A DNA stretch of 64,000 nt from Wolfiporia cocos (taxonomy: Eukaryota > Basidiomycota > Agaricomycetes > Polyporales > Phaeolaceae): contig JACCLO010000017.1 of NCBI GenBank assembly GCA_029448655.1, forward strand, positions 124,001 to 188,000, given 5' to 3'. The notes under the pieces are model-generated. The model worked only from the letters and a program-made list of their open reading frames with translations. It had not been told where the DNA came from and did not search any database. Of this stretch, positions 10,101-18,840 are shown piece after piece. The first letter of the stretch is position 1. The number at the start of each line of letters is the position of its first letter. The position numbers were made by a program, and so were the translations under genes.

Positions 10101-11646
10101 AGAATTAGCGAACCTCCTGTACCTTCGGATTTATCCGAACCACGGACTTCCGAAACAAATCATTTCGGATAGAGGCCCGCAATTCGCAGCCGCCTTATTC
10201 AAGGGATGGTGTGAGCAATTGGGAATCCAACGGTCAATGACAACCGCCTATCACCCGCAAGCGGATGGCCAGACGGAGAGAGTTAACCAGATCCTGGAAC
10301 AATATCTTAGATGTTACATCGATGTTATTCAGAAGGATAACTGGTCATGGTTTCTCCCAACGGCTGAATTCGCGTACAACAACGCGGCTAGTGAGACAAC
10401 AAAGAATAGCCCATTCTTTGTCGAACTAGGAAGGCACCCTAATGCAGGACCTACGAATTTACGTCCAACACCATACACGGACCTAAATGTCATTGCTTAC
10501 GAACGATGGTCAGCACAAGAACAAGCTAAGGCAGCAATGAAACTGGCTGCTGAACGCTGGTCTTGGTACTACGATCAACATAAGCGCTCGGTACCGTTTA
10601 AAGTCGGCGACAAAGTTCTCGTTGACGCCCGAAGCTGGCAAGACTCCGAAAGAAGTCTTAGTCCACGCTATTTGGGACCATTTAGGATAATTGAACAATT
10701 ATCTCCGGTCACCTTTAGGGTACACATGGACGAGCAATACAGGGCTTACCACCCAGTATTCCACGCTTCCAAGTTGGTCATGTACAAGGACCCGGTGCAT
10801 CAGAAAAAACCAGAGCCTCAACCAGAAATGGTCGACGGCGAAGAATTATGGGAAGTCGAGAAGATCTTAGATCATCGTCTCCGCGCAGGAAGAGTTGAAT
10901 ACAGAATCCGATGGAAAGGATTCGGTATCAACGACGACTCCTGGGTACGCGAAGCCGATCTCGACACGGCATACGACATCCTGCAGGAATACAAGGCTTC
11001 ACACGCCATTCCAACGCAGGATGTCCCCCTCAGGCGATCAGCTAGAAGGAAAGAAGCAGTTCACGTCTTCGACCCTGATAGCGACGACTGGGAAGCCGAC
11101 GAATGCACGTGGCCAGACGACTGGCCGCAGTATCGCGAAGAATTTGCGAAAGATCCTAAGCAGCGCATGGTTAGACACCCCGACGGGGGATGGATGTCAG
11201 CTGACATTAACCAAAATGCGGACTTGAAAATCGTAGTCGGCGAAGGCGGCCGAATGCCGGAAAAGGGAACCAAGGACTCGGTTGGGTTTGACCTGTACAC
11301 TGCAACAGGCGACGTTCTGCCAGCTCACGGGCAGACAGAATACAACACCAAACTGAAGATCCAGGTACCTTTCGGCACTTACGGACGTATCGCCCCCCGC
11401 TCTAGTCTCGCACGCAAAGGCATAGACGTAATGGGTGGCGTCATCGACCACGATTATCAAGGCGAAGTAATCATCATTCTCCGGAATCATTCCGATATAT
11501 CTATCGATATTCGGGCCGGCGATAAGATTGCTCAGCTCATCTGCGAAGTTGCTAAGGACCCGCATATTACGCTACACGGAAAATCTTACTTTGAAAAGAT
11601 TAAATCCGAGCGCGGTACTGGTGGTTTCGGCTCCACAGGAAAGTAA
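7156..11646 (+). CDS. pol: Pol polyprotein of G1 copy A: protease, RT, RNase H, integrase, chromodomain, dUTPase
   Basis: The frame is +1 to gag and open from 7108. I choose the ATG at 7156 (MSCEEH), overlapping the gag stop; 7108 is the alternative. Numbered from 7108: protease DTGA at Asp139; reverse transcriptase YLDD at 514-517; RNase H first Asp near 663; integrase zinc finger His888 to Cys925/Cys928; catalytic D958, D1021 and E1057 with the D,D35E spacing; chromodomain about 1246-1290 (ELWEVEKILDHR, RIRWKGF). A complete dUTPase follows at about 1387-1512 with all five motifs: SVGFDLY, APRSSLARKG, GVIDHDYQGEV, RAGDKIAQLI and GGFGSTG. The chromodomain presumably steers integration to marked chromatin. 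The dUTPase would hydrolyse dUTP during cDNA synthesis. No defect is seen. Confidence 0.96.
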   Translation: MSCEEHTSPAAAGSVQLPEEEHPYDGASQGPLILWEDKAVVRHPVSHIGIFGNSAMDFARRTRTLATRAPPVQYFHPDPLALKFFTLYNVVHGNDSRDDNKSFSIEVELWVYGKKVNAMALIDTGASISVIDKKLVHEEKLVTQKLPSPLEIRNADGTSNTAGNINMAVKAYMVHEEHKSTEFLYVMDVQNADVILGYDWFLKHNPDFNWPEGIFTYRCTEKCKHGKRVSISEEEDEIEPRNIYQIINDFPIDFLGLEEPENPFVAWVNTLDEGTELLIDAIQSITEKSDDEFLTDADLQKWKSLVPEEYQEFGPTVFSQRASERMPERKPYDHAIDFPDDAVLPPPSKAYKMSPQEANSLDQWIQEELRKGYIRHSKSPIASPVFFVPKKDGGARMVVDYRKVNDLTIKNRYPLPRIDELIDKLSQASIFTKLDLRWGYNNVRIKEGDEWKTAFITPNGLYEAVVMYFGFCNAPSTFQHMMNDILGDLIREGKVIVYLDDILVFGNDLLEHRRIVKQVLQILQDNDLFAKPEKCFFEQSSIEYLGMIISKGKVEMDPKKVAGVMDWPTPAKVKDVQAFVGFANYYRRFIKDFSKVVKPLTELSKKNTQWNWGPEQAEAFQTLKEAFTSAPILRIPDQESPFRVEADSSDYATGAVLSQYSSEDKLWHPVAFYSKSLSAPERNYEIYDKELLAIIRALEEWRHYLEGHPHKFEVWSDHLNLTYFKSAQRLTRRQARWSLYLTRFNFTMCHKPGKTMLTADPLSRRPDHEEGVELDNRDQILLKPEYFTVRALEASQQEIQSGDEDLLRQIRQALMDDQITKDYQELLKSGPKEFGKDLQEWNMEAGLLLRRGKVYVPKEPKELRTKILELHHDHVTAGHFGRWKTYELLSRNYWWPGMTTMVKQYVEGCDTCQRMKNHNQTPYGPLQPLPVPEAPWDTVTIDLIVHLPPSGELKQFNAIMVIVDRLTKRAHFIPTSDKITAKELANLLYLRIYPNHGLPKQIISDRGPQFAAALFKGWCEQLGIQRSMTTAYHPQADGQTERVNQILEQYLRCYIDVIQKDNWSWFLPTAEFAYNNAASETTKNSPFFVELGRHPNAGPTNLRPTPYTDLNVIAYERWSAQEQAKAAMKLAAERWSWYYDQHKRSVPFKVGDKVLVDARSWQDSERSLSPRYLGPFRIIEQLSPVTFRVHMDEQYRAYHPVFHASKLVMYKDPVHQKKPEPQPEMVDGEELWEVEKILDHRLRAGRVEYRIRWKGFGINDDSWVREADLDTAYDILQEYKASHAIPTQDVPLRRSARRKEAVHVFDPDSDDWEADECTWPDDWPQYREEFAKDPKQRMVRHPDGGWMSADINQNADLKIVVGEGGRMPEKGTKDSVGFDLYTATGDVLPAHGQTEYNTKLKIQVPFGTYGRIAPRSSLARKGIDVMGGVIDHDYQGEVIIILRNHSDISIDIRAGDKIAQLICEVAKDPHITLHGKSYFEKIKSERGTGGFGSTGK

Positions 11647-11671
11647 TCGTTCCATTAGGGACAATGAAACC

Positions 11672-11685
11672 TGAAGAGGGGGTAA
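11672..11685 (+). promoter_or_regulatory. polypurine tract of G1 copy A
   Basis: tgaagagggggtaa directly abuts the 3' LTR, as expected for the plus-strand primer. The same purine run precedes the 3' LTRs of copies B and D. Confidence 0.85.
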
Positions 11686-12383
11686 TGTCACAGATTTGGG
11701 ACATGCCACTATTTTTCCCGTATTTTTACCTATTTATCTGGTATTTTCTACGACCTTGTAGACATTTACGCTGCTAAGCGCCCGTCTACACGTACACGCA
11801 ACCAAACTACACGTACACAACGCGGTATACGTCCACTTGTCATAACAACACGTACATAACACGTTTGTACGCGTCCATGACTCAGCGGACTAACCTCCGG
11901 TGTCACGCGCTTTACTCATATCCCGATACCGGGCTATGTCAGTACGATTGGATAAGCGGCCCGCTCGTTATCACATGCCAATGCCCTTATGATTACTCAT
12001 ATCCCGATGCCGGTATATAAGAATCACATGCATGGCTTACTAACGTAGCTACAGCCACTTCCACAACATGGACCTACGGTCCAAACAAACGATCTTACTG
12101 GTGCGGCCATTACCGGCGCACATGGTCTATTGTAGTTTACGACTTAACCATATTAGTTATGTCTGCGCACAGACCGTCTTCATGTTTGGCTCCCTTACTG
12201 GTAACCAAACAATGCATGTATATAAGTAGGGCTATCACTGCGGATAAGCCTTAGATTTGTTCTCTGCATTCGCATAGTTACACATCATTCCTATTGCGCC
12301 CACTAGCTCTCCTCACCAAGCTCTACAACTCCTTCAAGTCGTAACAAGCTTATAGTGTGAGTCCCACAGTCTAGTCTGTGTCA
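11686..12383 (+). repeat. 3' LTR of G1 copy A (698 bp)
   Basis: Same length and, read side by side, same sequence as the 5' LTR. It is followed by the aactc TSD (12384-12388) and then by the reverse transcriptase region of copy B. Confidence 0.95.
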
Positions 12384-12388
12384 AACTC

Positions 12389-13693
12389 CTTATCGATGCC
12401 ATTCAGTCGATAACGGAGAAGTCGGACGATGAATTCCTGACAGATGCGGATCTCCAGAAATGGAAATCCTTGGTTCCGGAGGAATACCAGGAGTTTGGTC
12501 CCACGGTATTTTCTCAACGTGCATCCGAAAGGATGCCCGAGCGGAAACCATACGACCACGCCATCGACTTCCCCGATGACGCGGTGCTACCGCCCCCGAG
12601 TAAGGCATACAAGATGTCTCCTCAGGAAGCGAACTCGCTAGATCAGTGGATTCAGGAAGAGTTACGGAAGGGCTACATTCGACACTCGAAATCCCCGATC
12701 GCGAGTCCGGTCTTCTTCGTCCCTAAAAAAGATGGCGGAGCCCGAATGGTAGTCGATTACCGAAAAGTAAACGACTTGACCATTAAAAACAGGTACCCTC
12801 TCCCACGCATAGACGAGATTATCGATAAGCTTAGCCAGGCTTCGATATTTACGAAGCTCGACTTGCGTTGGGGTTACAACAACGTAAGAATCAAGGAGGG
12901 AGATGAATGGAAGACCGCATTCATTACGCCTAACGGCCTTTACGAAGCTGTAGTCATGTACTTCGGTTTTTGTAATGCACCCAGCACGTTCCAACACATG
13001 ATGAACGATATTCTAGGTGACCTTATCAGAGAAGGAAAGGTCATTGTCTACCTAGACGACATCCTTGTGTTCGGAAACGACCTGTTGGAACACCGTCGTA
13101 TCGTCAAACAAGTATTACAAATCTTGCAAGATAACGACTTGTTCGCGAAGCCTGAAAAGTGCTTCTTCGAACAAAGCAGTATTGAATACCTGGGAATGAT
13201 CATTTCCAAAGGAAAAGTCGAAATGGACCCTAAGAAGGTAGCTGGTGTAATGGACTGGCCTACACCTGCCAAGGTGAAGGACGTCCAGGCCTTTGTTGGC
13301 TTCGCCAACTACTACCGTCGGTTCATTAAAGACTTCTCCAAAGTGGTTAAGCCGTTAACTGAACTGTCCAAGAAAAACACGCAGTGGAACTGGGGACCTG
13401 AACAAGCGGAAGCCTTCCAAACTCTCAAGGAAGCTTTCACATCGGCTCCAATACTCCGGATCCCAGATCAGGAGTCCCCGTTCCGCGTGGAAGCGGATTC
13501 TTCCGATTACGCAACTGATGCGGTGCTATCACAATACTCTTTGGAGGATAAGCTCTGGCACCCGGTAGCCTTTTACTCGAAATCTCTATCAGCACCTGAA
13601 AGGAACTATGAGATTTACGATAAGGAGTTGCTTGCAATCATCCGCGCTCTAGAGGAATGGAGACATTACCTCGAAGGACATCCACACAAATTC
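12389..13693 (+). pseudogene. pol: pol of G1 copy B, segment 4 (reverse transcriptase and start of RNase H)
   Basis: It continues segment 3 with LLIDAIQSITEKSDDEF. It includes the whole reverse transcriptase with YLDDILVFG intact and the RNase H N-terminal half, up to HYLEGHPHKF. A Gly in the RNase H motif is Asp here (ATDAVLSQYS, against ATGAVLSQYS in copies A and D). The gene is cut by the G2 element at 13694 and resumes at 35239 (EVWSDHLNLTYF). Confidence 0.92.
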
Positions 13694-14312
13694 TAACACA
13701 AGATAACACTTACTTGTAATGTTCTTGGTATTGCTGGTTAGGCAAGAGATAAAGCAGATGTTAAGCAGGATACGTTGAGTGGTTAACTCGTAGTATGAAT
13801 GCAATGAATAGAACTGAGGCAATAGCGCTCAGCAAGTCCAGTATATATACATGATAAATAAGACCCCTAGCAGTCTTATTAGATAATACTAATGTCCGTA
13901 TTCGTATGTACAAGTCCCCAGGTACCTAAATACTTAGTAATATACGATAAATAGATATGCCGATCAAAACCGGGATATAGAAAGGCGGCGTAGGCCGCAC
14001 GAATGGCGTTTTGCGCTCTTGTCATTACAAAGACGGGGCGTGACCAAAGCCCGGTCCGCTGACGTTTATATGCTGACTGCTTCCGGACGGAATGTCCGAT
14101 TGGCTAGAACTAGACATGTGACTGATGGTGACTACTAGTGATAAGATAAGACCGTCGTTACGGGAGATAACGCGGCCATTATTCGGCACGTATGTAACCG
14201 TTAACTTATGAACCAGATAAGCTAGTTATTGGTCTAGAAGGTCGTAGATAATTCGTAGAATTGCCGGAAAAATAGTAAGAAATATAGGGAAACTAGGAGA
14301 ATTCTTGTGACA
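13694..14312 (-). repeat. 3' LTR of G2 (619 bp)
   Basis: On the reverse strand it reads TGTCACAAGAATTCTCC...CTTGTGTTA. It is the copy next to the polypurine tract. The outer end is TA rather than the canonical CA. Confidence 0.94.
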
Positions 14313-14326
14313 TTACCCCCCCTTTA
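14313..14326 (-). promoter_or_regulatory. polypurine tract of G2
   Basis: Reverse-strand taaagggggggtaa immediately precedes the 3' LTR. Confidence 0.8.
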
Positions 14327-14402
14327 GATTTCAACGACCCCGTTGAGAGTAGAAGTTGTGCTAGAGCCCATTGAAGGGTTAGTCTTTACGATTTTTCCAC
14401 TT

Positions 14403-16944
14403 TTATCGTCCTGTCGATCCAAAACCTTGTGTACCGCGCTTGGTTGGCTTGTTGAACTGCTCGTTGTAGGGCCCACTTCCATGTAGGTGAGGTCGAATTT
14501 CTTTCTCGAACTTCTCCTTGGTCATGGATTCCTGTATTTCGGGCGTGATCGCTACTTCGCAGATTAGCTGGGCAATTCTGTCGCCTTTCTTTACTTGGTA
14601 CGGGTCTCCAGTGAGGTTCATCAACATGACAAAGACTTCTCCGCGGTAGTCATGGTCTATTACACCTGCGAGGACATCGATGCCCTTTTTCGCAAGTCCA
14701 GACCTTGGCGCTATCCGACCGTATGTCCCATACGGAACTTTGATGCGGATGTCTGTGGGGACCGAAGCGGATTTCCATGAATTAATTAGGATATCCTGCG
14801 CGGCGTATAGATCATAGCCGATCGCATCGGTTGTTCCCCTGGTGGGTAGTTTGCCATTGACTCCTACTTCGATTTCCATGTCTTCGTTGAACTCAACATC
14901 GGAATGTACCCATTGCCCTGTAAAGGGGTCGCGCTTGTAGTACACTTTCGGTTGTGTGGGGTCGACATCGTCTCGATATTGGGGCCAATCATCGGGCCAG
15001 ACACACGTGTCTGAGTCCCAATCTGGCGAGTCAGGGTCGAAGACGGCTATAGTCTGCCGTGTTCCGCCGAGTCTAGTTGATCGGCGAAGGGGTTGATTTG
15101 GGTCGGTACTAAGGGCTGAATATTTTGCCTTGTACTCGTTCAGTATCTCCTTAGCGTTAGCCAAGTGTTCCTCGATTTCCCACGTATCTTCCGCAGGTCC
15201 GGTGCCTTTCCAATGGATAAGGTATTCCCACCGGCCGCGTCGGTTACGATGGTCGAGGATGGCTTCCACTTCCCATTCTTCCGGGTCTTCCATCTCCGTT
15301 GGCTTGTCAGCCGCTGGAGGATGACTTTTCTGACCTTCGATGGTTGATTCCTTGTACATAACCAGTTTTGAAGCATGGAACACAGGGTGATAGGCCCTAT
15401 ATTGTGCGTCCATGTACACTTTGAACGTTACCGGTCCCAATTTTTCCGTGATTCGGAATGGGCCGATGTAGCGAGGGGCTAGACTCCTTTCGGTGTCTTG
15501 CCAACTTCGCACGTCCACGAGTACTTTGTCACCCACTTTGAAGGGGACGACTTGCTTCTTTTGGTCATAGTACCAGGACCATCTTTCGGCTGCAATTTTC
15601 ATTGCCGCCTTAGCTTTCTCTTGTGCAGAGAACCGCGTGTTCGCAATTTCTACTAAGTCTTTGTTTCGGCTTGGCTCGAAACTGCTTGGTCCTGCAATTG
15701 GATGACGGCCTAATTCCACCAGGAACGGAGATTCCTTGGTAGTTTCGCTGGCTGCATTATTGTACGCAAATTCCGCTGTTGGCAGGAACTCCGACCAGTT
15801 ATCTTTTTGGTACGTGTTGATGTAGCACCGCAGATACTGTTCGAGTATTTGATTCACTCGTTCGGTTTGTCCGTCTGCCTGCGGATGGTACGCAGTAGTC
15901 ATCGACCTTTGAATTCCCAGCAGGGTGCACCATTCACCAAATAATTTTGAGGCGAATTGTGTCCCTCTGTCCGATACTATCTGTTTCGGCAACCCATGTA
16001 ATGGATACACCTTTTGATAGAGTATCGTAGCTAGGTCTTTCGTTGAGAAGGTGTTTTCTATTGGGAAAAACCTTGCTCTTTTGGTCAATCGATCCACCAC
16101 GACCATGATCGCGTCATGCATTCCCGATGGGGGTAGCTGTGTAATCAGGTCTATTGTCACCACTTCCCACGGGCCTGACGGCACCGGTAAGGGTTGCAGG
16201 GGGCCGTATGGCTTCTGCGGGTGGTTCTTCATACGTTGGCATGTGTCACATCCGTCTACGTATTTTTTGACGTAAACGAACATTCCGGGCCACCAATAGT
16301 TGCGGCTTAGCAATTCGTACGTTTTATAGCGTCCGAAGTGCCCAGCTGACTTGTGATCGTGATGATACTCGACCACTTGCCGTCTGATATCCGCTGGTGT
16401 AGCTGGAACGTAGACTTTGCTTCTTCGGAGGAGTAACCCTCCTTCGTAGTTCCATTCTGATAGGTCTTTTTTGAATTCACGAGGGCCGGATGAGAGCAGC
16501 TCCTTGTAGTCTTTTGTGACCTTGTCGTCTAGCAACGCTTTGCGAATCTCTCGGAGTATCGATTCATCTTCCGATTGTGGGGCAGCATGGGAGGTATCAA
16601 GAGCCATTGCCATGTACTCTTGCTCGAACCACTCAGGTTTCAGAAGAACCTGGTCGCGATTATCGAGATCCACCCCCTCCTCATGGTCTGGCCGCCTGGA
16701 CAGAGGATCCGCGGTTAGCATTGTTTTGCCAGGTTTGTGCTTCATTTGGAAGTTGAAGCGTGAGAGGTACAGTGCCCAACGGGCTTGTCGTCTCGTCAGT
16801 TTTTGCGCCGTTTTGAAATAGGTCAGGTTTAGATGATCCGACCATATCTCGAATTTTTCAGGGTGTCCCTCTAGGTAGTGTCTCCACTCCTCTAGAGCCC
16901 TGATGACAGCCAGCATTTCCTTGTCGTAGATCTCGTAGTTCCTT
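14403..16944 (-). pseudogene. pol: pol of G2, C-terminal part: RNase H, integrase, chromodomain, dUTPase (split by N1-1)
   Basis: Starting at the insertion point (APE/RNYEIYDKE), this part has the second half of RNase H (WSDHLNLTYF) and the integrase zinc finger (HHDHKSAGHFGR...CDTCQRMK). The integrase core follows with DLITQLPPSG, SDRGTQFAS and GQTERVNQ, then a chromodomain (EEWEVEAILDHRNRRG, LIHWKGTG). A full dUTPase ends it (AIGYDLYAA, APRSGLAKKG, GVIDHDYRGEV, KKGDRIAQLI, QGFGSTGR). The two pol pieces sum to exactly 1476 codons including the stop when one tccgg copy is removed. No other defect is visible. Confidence 0.93.
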
Positions 16945-16949
16945 TCCGG

Positions 16950-17541
16950 TGTCACGGATGTGCCCAGGGGGTCACCGTACGTCTCTCACTATTGGTTGTA
17001 TGGGCGGCGCTAGGCGTACGCCGCTCCGCTACTCCTTGGTGACCTCCACGTCGCACTCAGAGTATATAGATCACCTGACCGCCTGGTTAGCGCTGTAGGG
17101 TAGCGCGCGCCTCAGGTACGGACACACTACGGTCACACTAGTTACATCGTTACCAGTAGTTACATATCATGTGTCCTCTTACATAATGTGCGCACAGGCC
17201 ATTAGTTTAGGGCGGCCATTACTGGCCAGCTACAGATGTATAAGTACGGCGGATGGTGGCCTTACAGCCCCATCCTTAAGATTCTCGTCAATGCACGTAT
17301 GTGCCTTTCTTGCTAAACCCTGTGTGACTCTCTGGCCCGGGGCCTCTATCGCGTCTGCCTAGTCTGTGGGTCAGCGACTGCGTCGTCTGCGGGACCTTAG
17401 GTGGCGGGACACCTTAGGGATGGGCCTTTGAGTCCACTTAGGGTTGGCCGTATGAGTACGTCGCCGCCGTTGGCTTACGTCTATACAGGCGTGTAGGGAT
17501 CCCCCTGAGCCCAGGGGTAGCACAGAGGCAAGTCTGTGACA
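16950..17541 (+). repeat. 5' LTR of N1-1 (592 bp)
   Basis: TGTCACGGATGTGCCC to AAGTCTGTGACA. It contains the palindromic GCGGCG...CGCCGC block near 17003, the AGCGCTGTAGGGTAGCGCG block near 17090 and a TATA box at 17239. Confidence 0.94.
17239..17283 (+). promoter_or_regulatory. N1-1 LTR promoter: TATA box and predicted RNA 5' end
   Basis: tataag at 17239 is followed 33 nt later by atccttaagatt (17272-17283), which is complementary to the primer site at 17543-17554. Confidence 0.7.
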
Positions 17542-18248
17542 TAATCTTAAGGATAGTTTACCTCCCCTCCGGCGCGAACTGCGTTGGGGCCGAGGGTTTT
17601 CCACCTACAGGTCGCCATGGCAATGCGGCGGGGCAGCCGTCGGTAGAAGCACCGACGGTCCGTACTTTTACGAGCCCCCACGAAGCATTACACCAGGCAA
17701 AGCGGCCGTAGGGAGTGAATAATCAAGACCGCCCCCTTTGAACCAAGGTAGCAGGGATCGACCGGTGTAAGCCGCGTCTGATGCCTTCCGTCTGCTGACC
17801 CCGCGGGGTTGTAGTATGAGTACGGAGGCTAGCGCATCGACGGCCATTATCCCTGGGCGGCAGGCACGACGACAAGAACTTTGACCGGTGGGTATGCGAA
17901 GGAACCCGCAAGGGTCTCCAACCCCACACCGACGGTCTCCAAGGCTAGATTATATCAAGATACGACCGACTATCGAACACGACGAGGACGCGAGTAGGCA
18001 AGCGGAGGCACACGGGGACGACGGGGACCCCACTTAAAAAATAACCCAGTAACCTTTGCGACGAATGCCGAACCGATACCGAAAGCGCCTCCTTCACTCC
18101 ACCACCGGCGGACGGACCGTGCCCTCGGGGGCTCCCCATCTTCCGCGAAGAAGGAATGGGCCGTGGGTTAAACATGAAACCAAGGAAGTGAGTGTCGTAG
18201 TTTTCTAGATAGAACGTCAGAGACGACGTTTTTCGAGAGGGGGGGTAA
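17542..18248 (+). ncRNA. internal non-coding domain of N1-1 with primer site and conserved hairpins
   Basis: The primer site aatcttaaggat (17543-17554) pairs with 17272-17283. A hairpin at 17637-17658 has an 8-bp stem (CCGTCGGT with ACCGACGG) and an AGAAGC loop. The other N1 copies change the stem sides together and keep the loop. Further on lies a conserved stretch with ACCC-GCAA-GGGT, a stem with a GNRA-type loop, inside GTGGG...CCCAC. No reading frame is shared between copies, so I treat it as functional RNA, perhaps a packaging signal; the role is inferred. Confidence 0.6.
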
Positions 18249-18840
18249 TGTCACGGATGTGCCCAGGGGGTCACCGTACGTCTCTCACTATTGGTTGTAT
18301 GGGCGGCGCTAGGCGTACGCCGCTCCGCTACTCCTTGGTGACCTCCACGTCGCACTCAGAGTATATAGATCACCTGACCGCCTGGTTAGCGCTGTAGGGT
18401 AGCGCGCGCCTCAGGTACGGACACACTACGGTCACACTAGTTACATCGTTACCAGTAGTTACATATCATGTGTCCTCTTACATAATGTGCGCACAGGCCA
18501 TTAGTTTAGGGCGGCCATTACTGGCCAGCTACAGATGTATAAGTACGGCGGATGGTGGCCTTACAGCCCCATCCTTAAGATTCTCGTCAATGCACGTATG
18601 TGCCTTTCTTGCTAAACCCTGTGTGACTCTCTGGCCCGGGGCCTCTATCGCGTCTGCCTAGTCTGTGGGTCAGCGACTGCGTCGTCTGCGGGACCTTAGG
18701 TGGCGGGACACCTTAGGGATGGGCCTTTGAGTCCACTTAGGGTTGGCCGTATGAGTACGTCGCCGCCGTTGGCTTACGTCTATACAGGCGTGTAGGGATC
18801 CCCCTGAGCCCAGGGGTAGCACAGAGGCAAGTCTGTGACA
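18249..18840 (+). repeat. 3' LTR of N1-1 (592 bp)
   Basis: I found no difference from the 5' LTR. It is preceded by the polypurine tract and followed by the tccgg TSD. Confidence 0.94.

Larger units (their letters stand above)
2404..12383 (+). mobile_element. G1 copy A: complete, apparently intact Ty3/gypsy chromodomain element with ORF0, gag, pol and dUTPase
   Basis: This 9980-bp element has two 698-bp LTRs in which I found no difference, and an aactc TSD at 2399-2403 and 12384-12388. Its order is LTR, 1-kb leader, ORF0 (4100-5023), gag (5172-7166), pol (7156-11646), polypurine tract, LTR. All three frames are open and all catalytic motifs are present. Ty3-type order (RT-RH before integrase) with a C-terminal chromodomain places it among the chromoviruses. 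Identical LTRs imply recent insertion. The target was an older copy of the same family. Confidence 0.96.
16950..18840 (+). mobile_element. N1-1: short non-autonomous LTR retroelement (1891 bp)
   Basis: It has two 592-bp LTRs (16950-17541 and 18249-18840) that look identical, and a TSD tccgg at 16945-16949 and 18841-18845. The internal region is only 707 bp, with a self-complementary primer site and a polypurine tract (gagaggggggggtaa type, 18235-18248) but no long or conserved ORF. It resembles a small LARD/TRIM-type element. Two relatives in the window (45491-47399 and 62644-64000) share the internal region. Proteins must be supplied by another element. Confidence 0.93.

Noticed and set aside
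12384..13693. A second, truncated G1 element starting after copy A
   Set aside because: It is the continuation of the outer copy B: the aactc duplication and the continuous Pol reading join 2403 to 12389.
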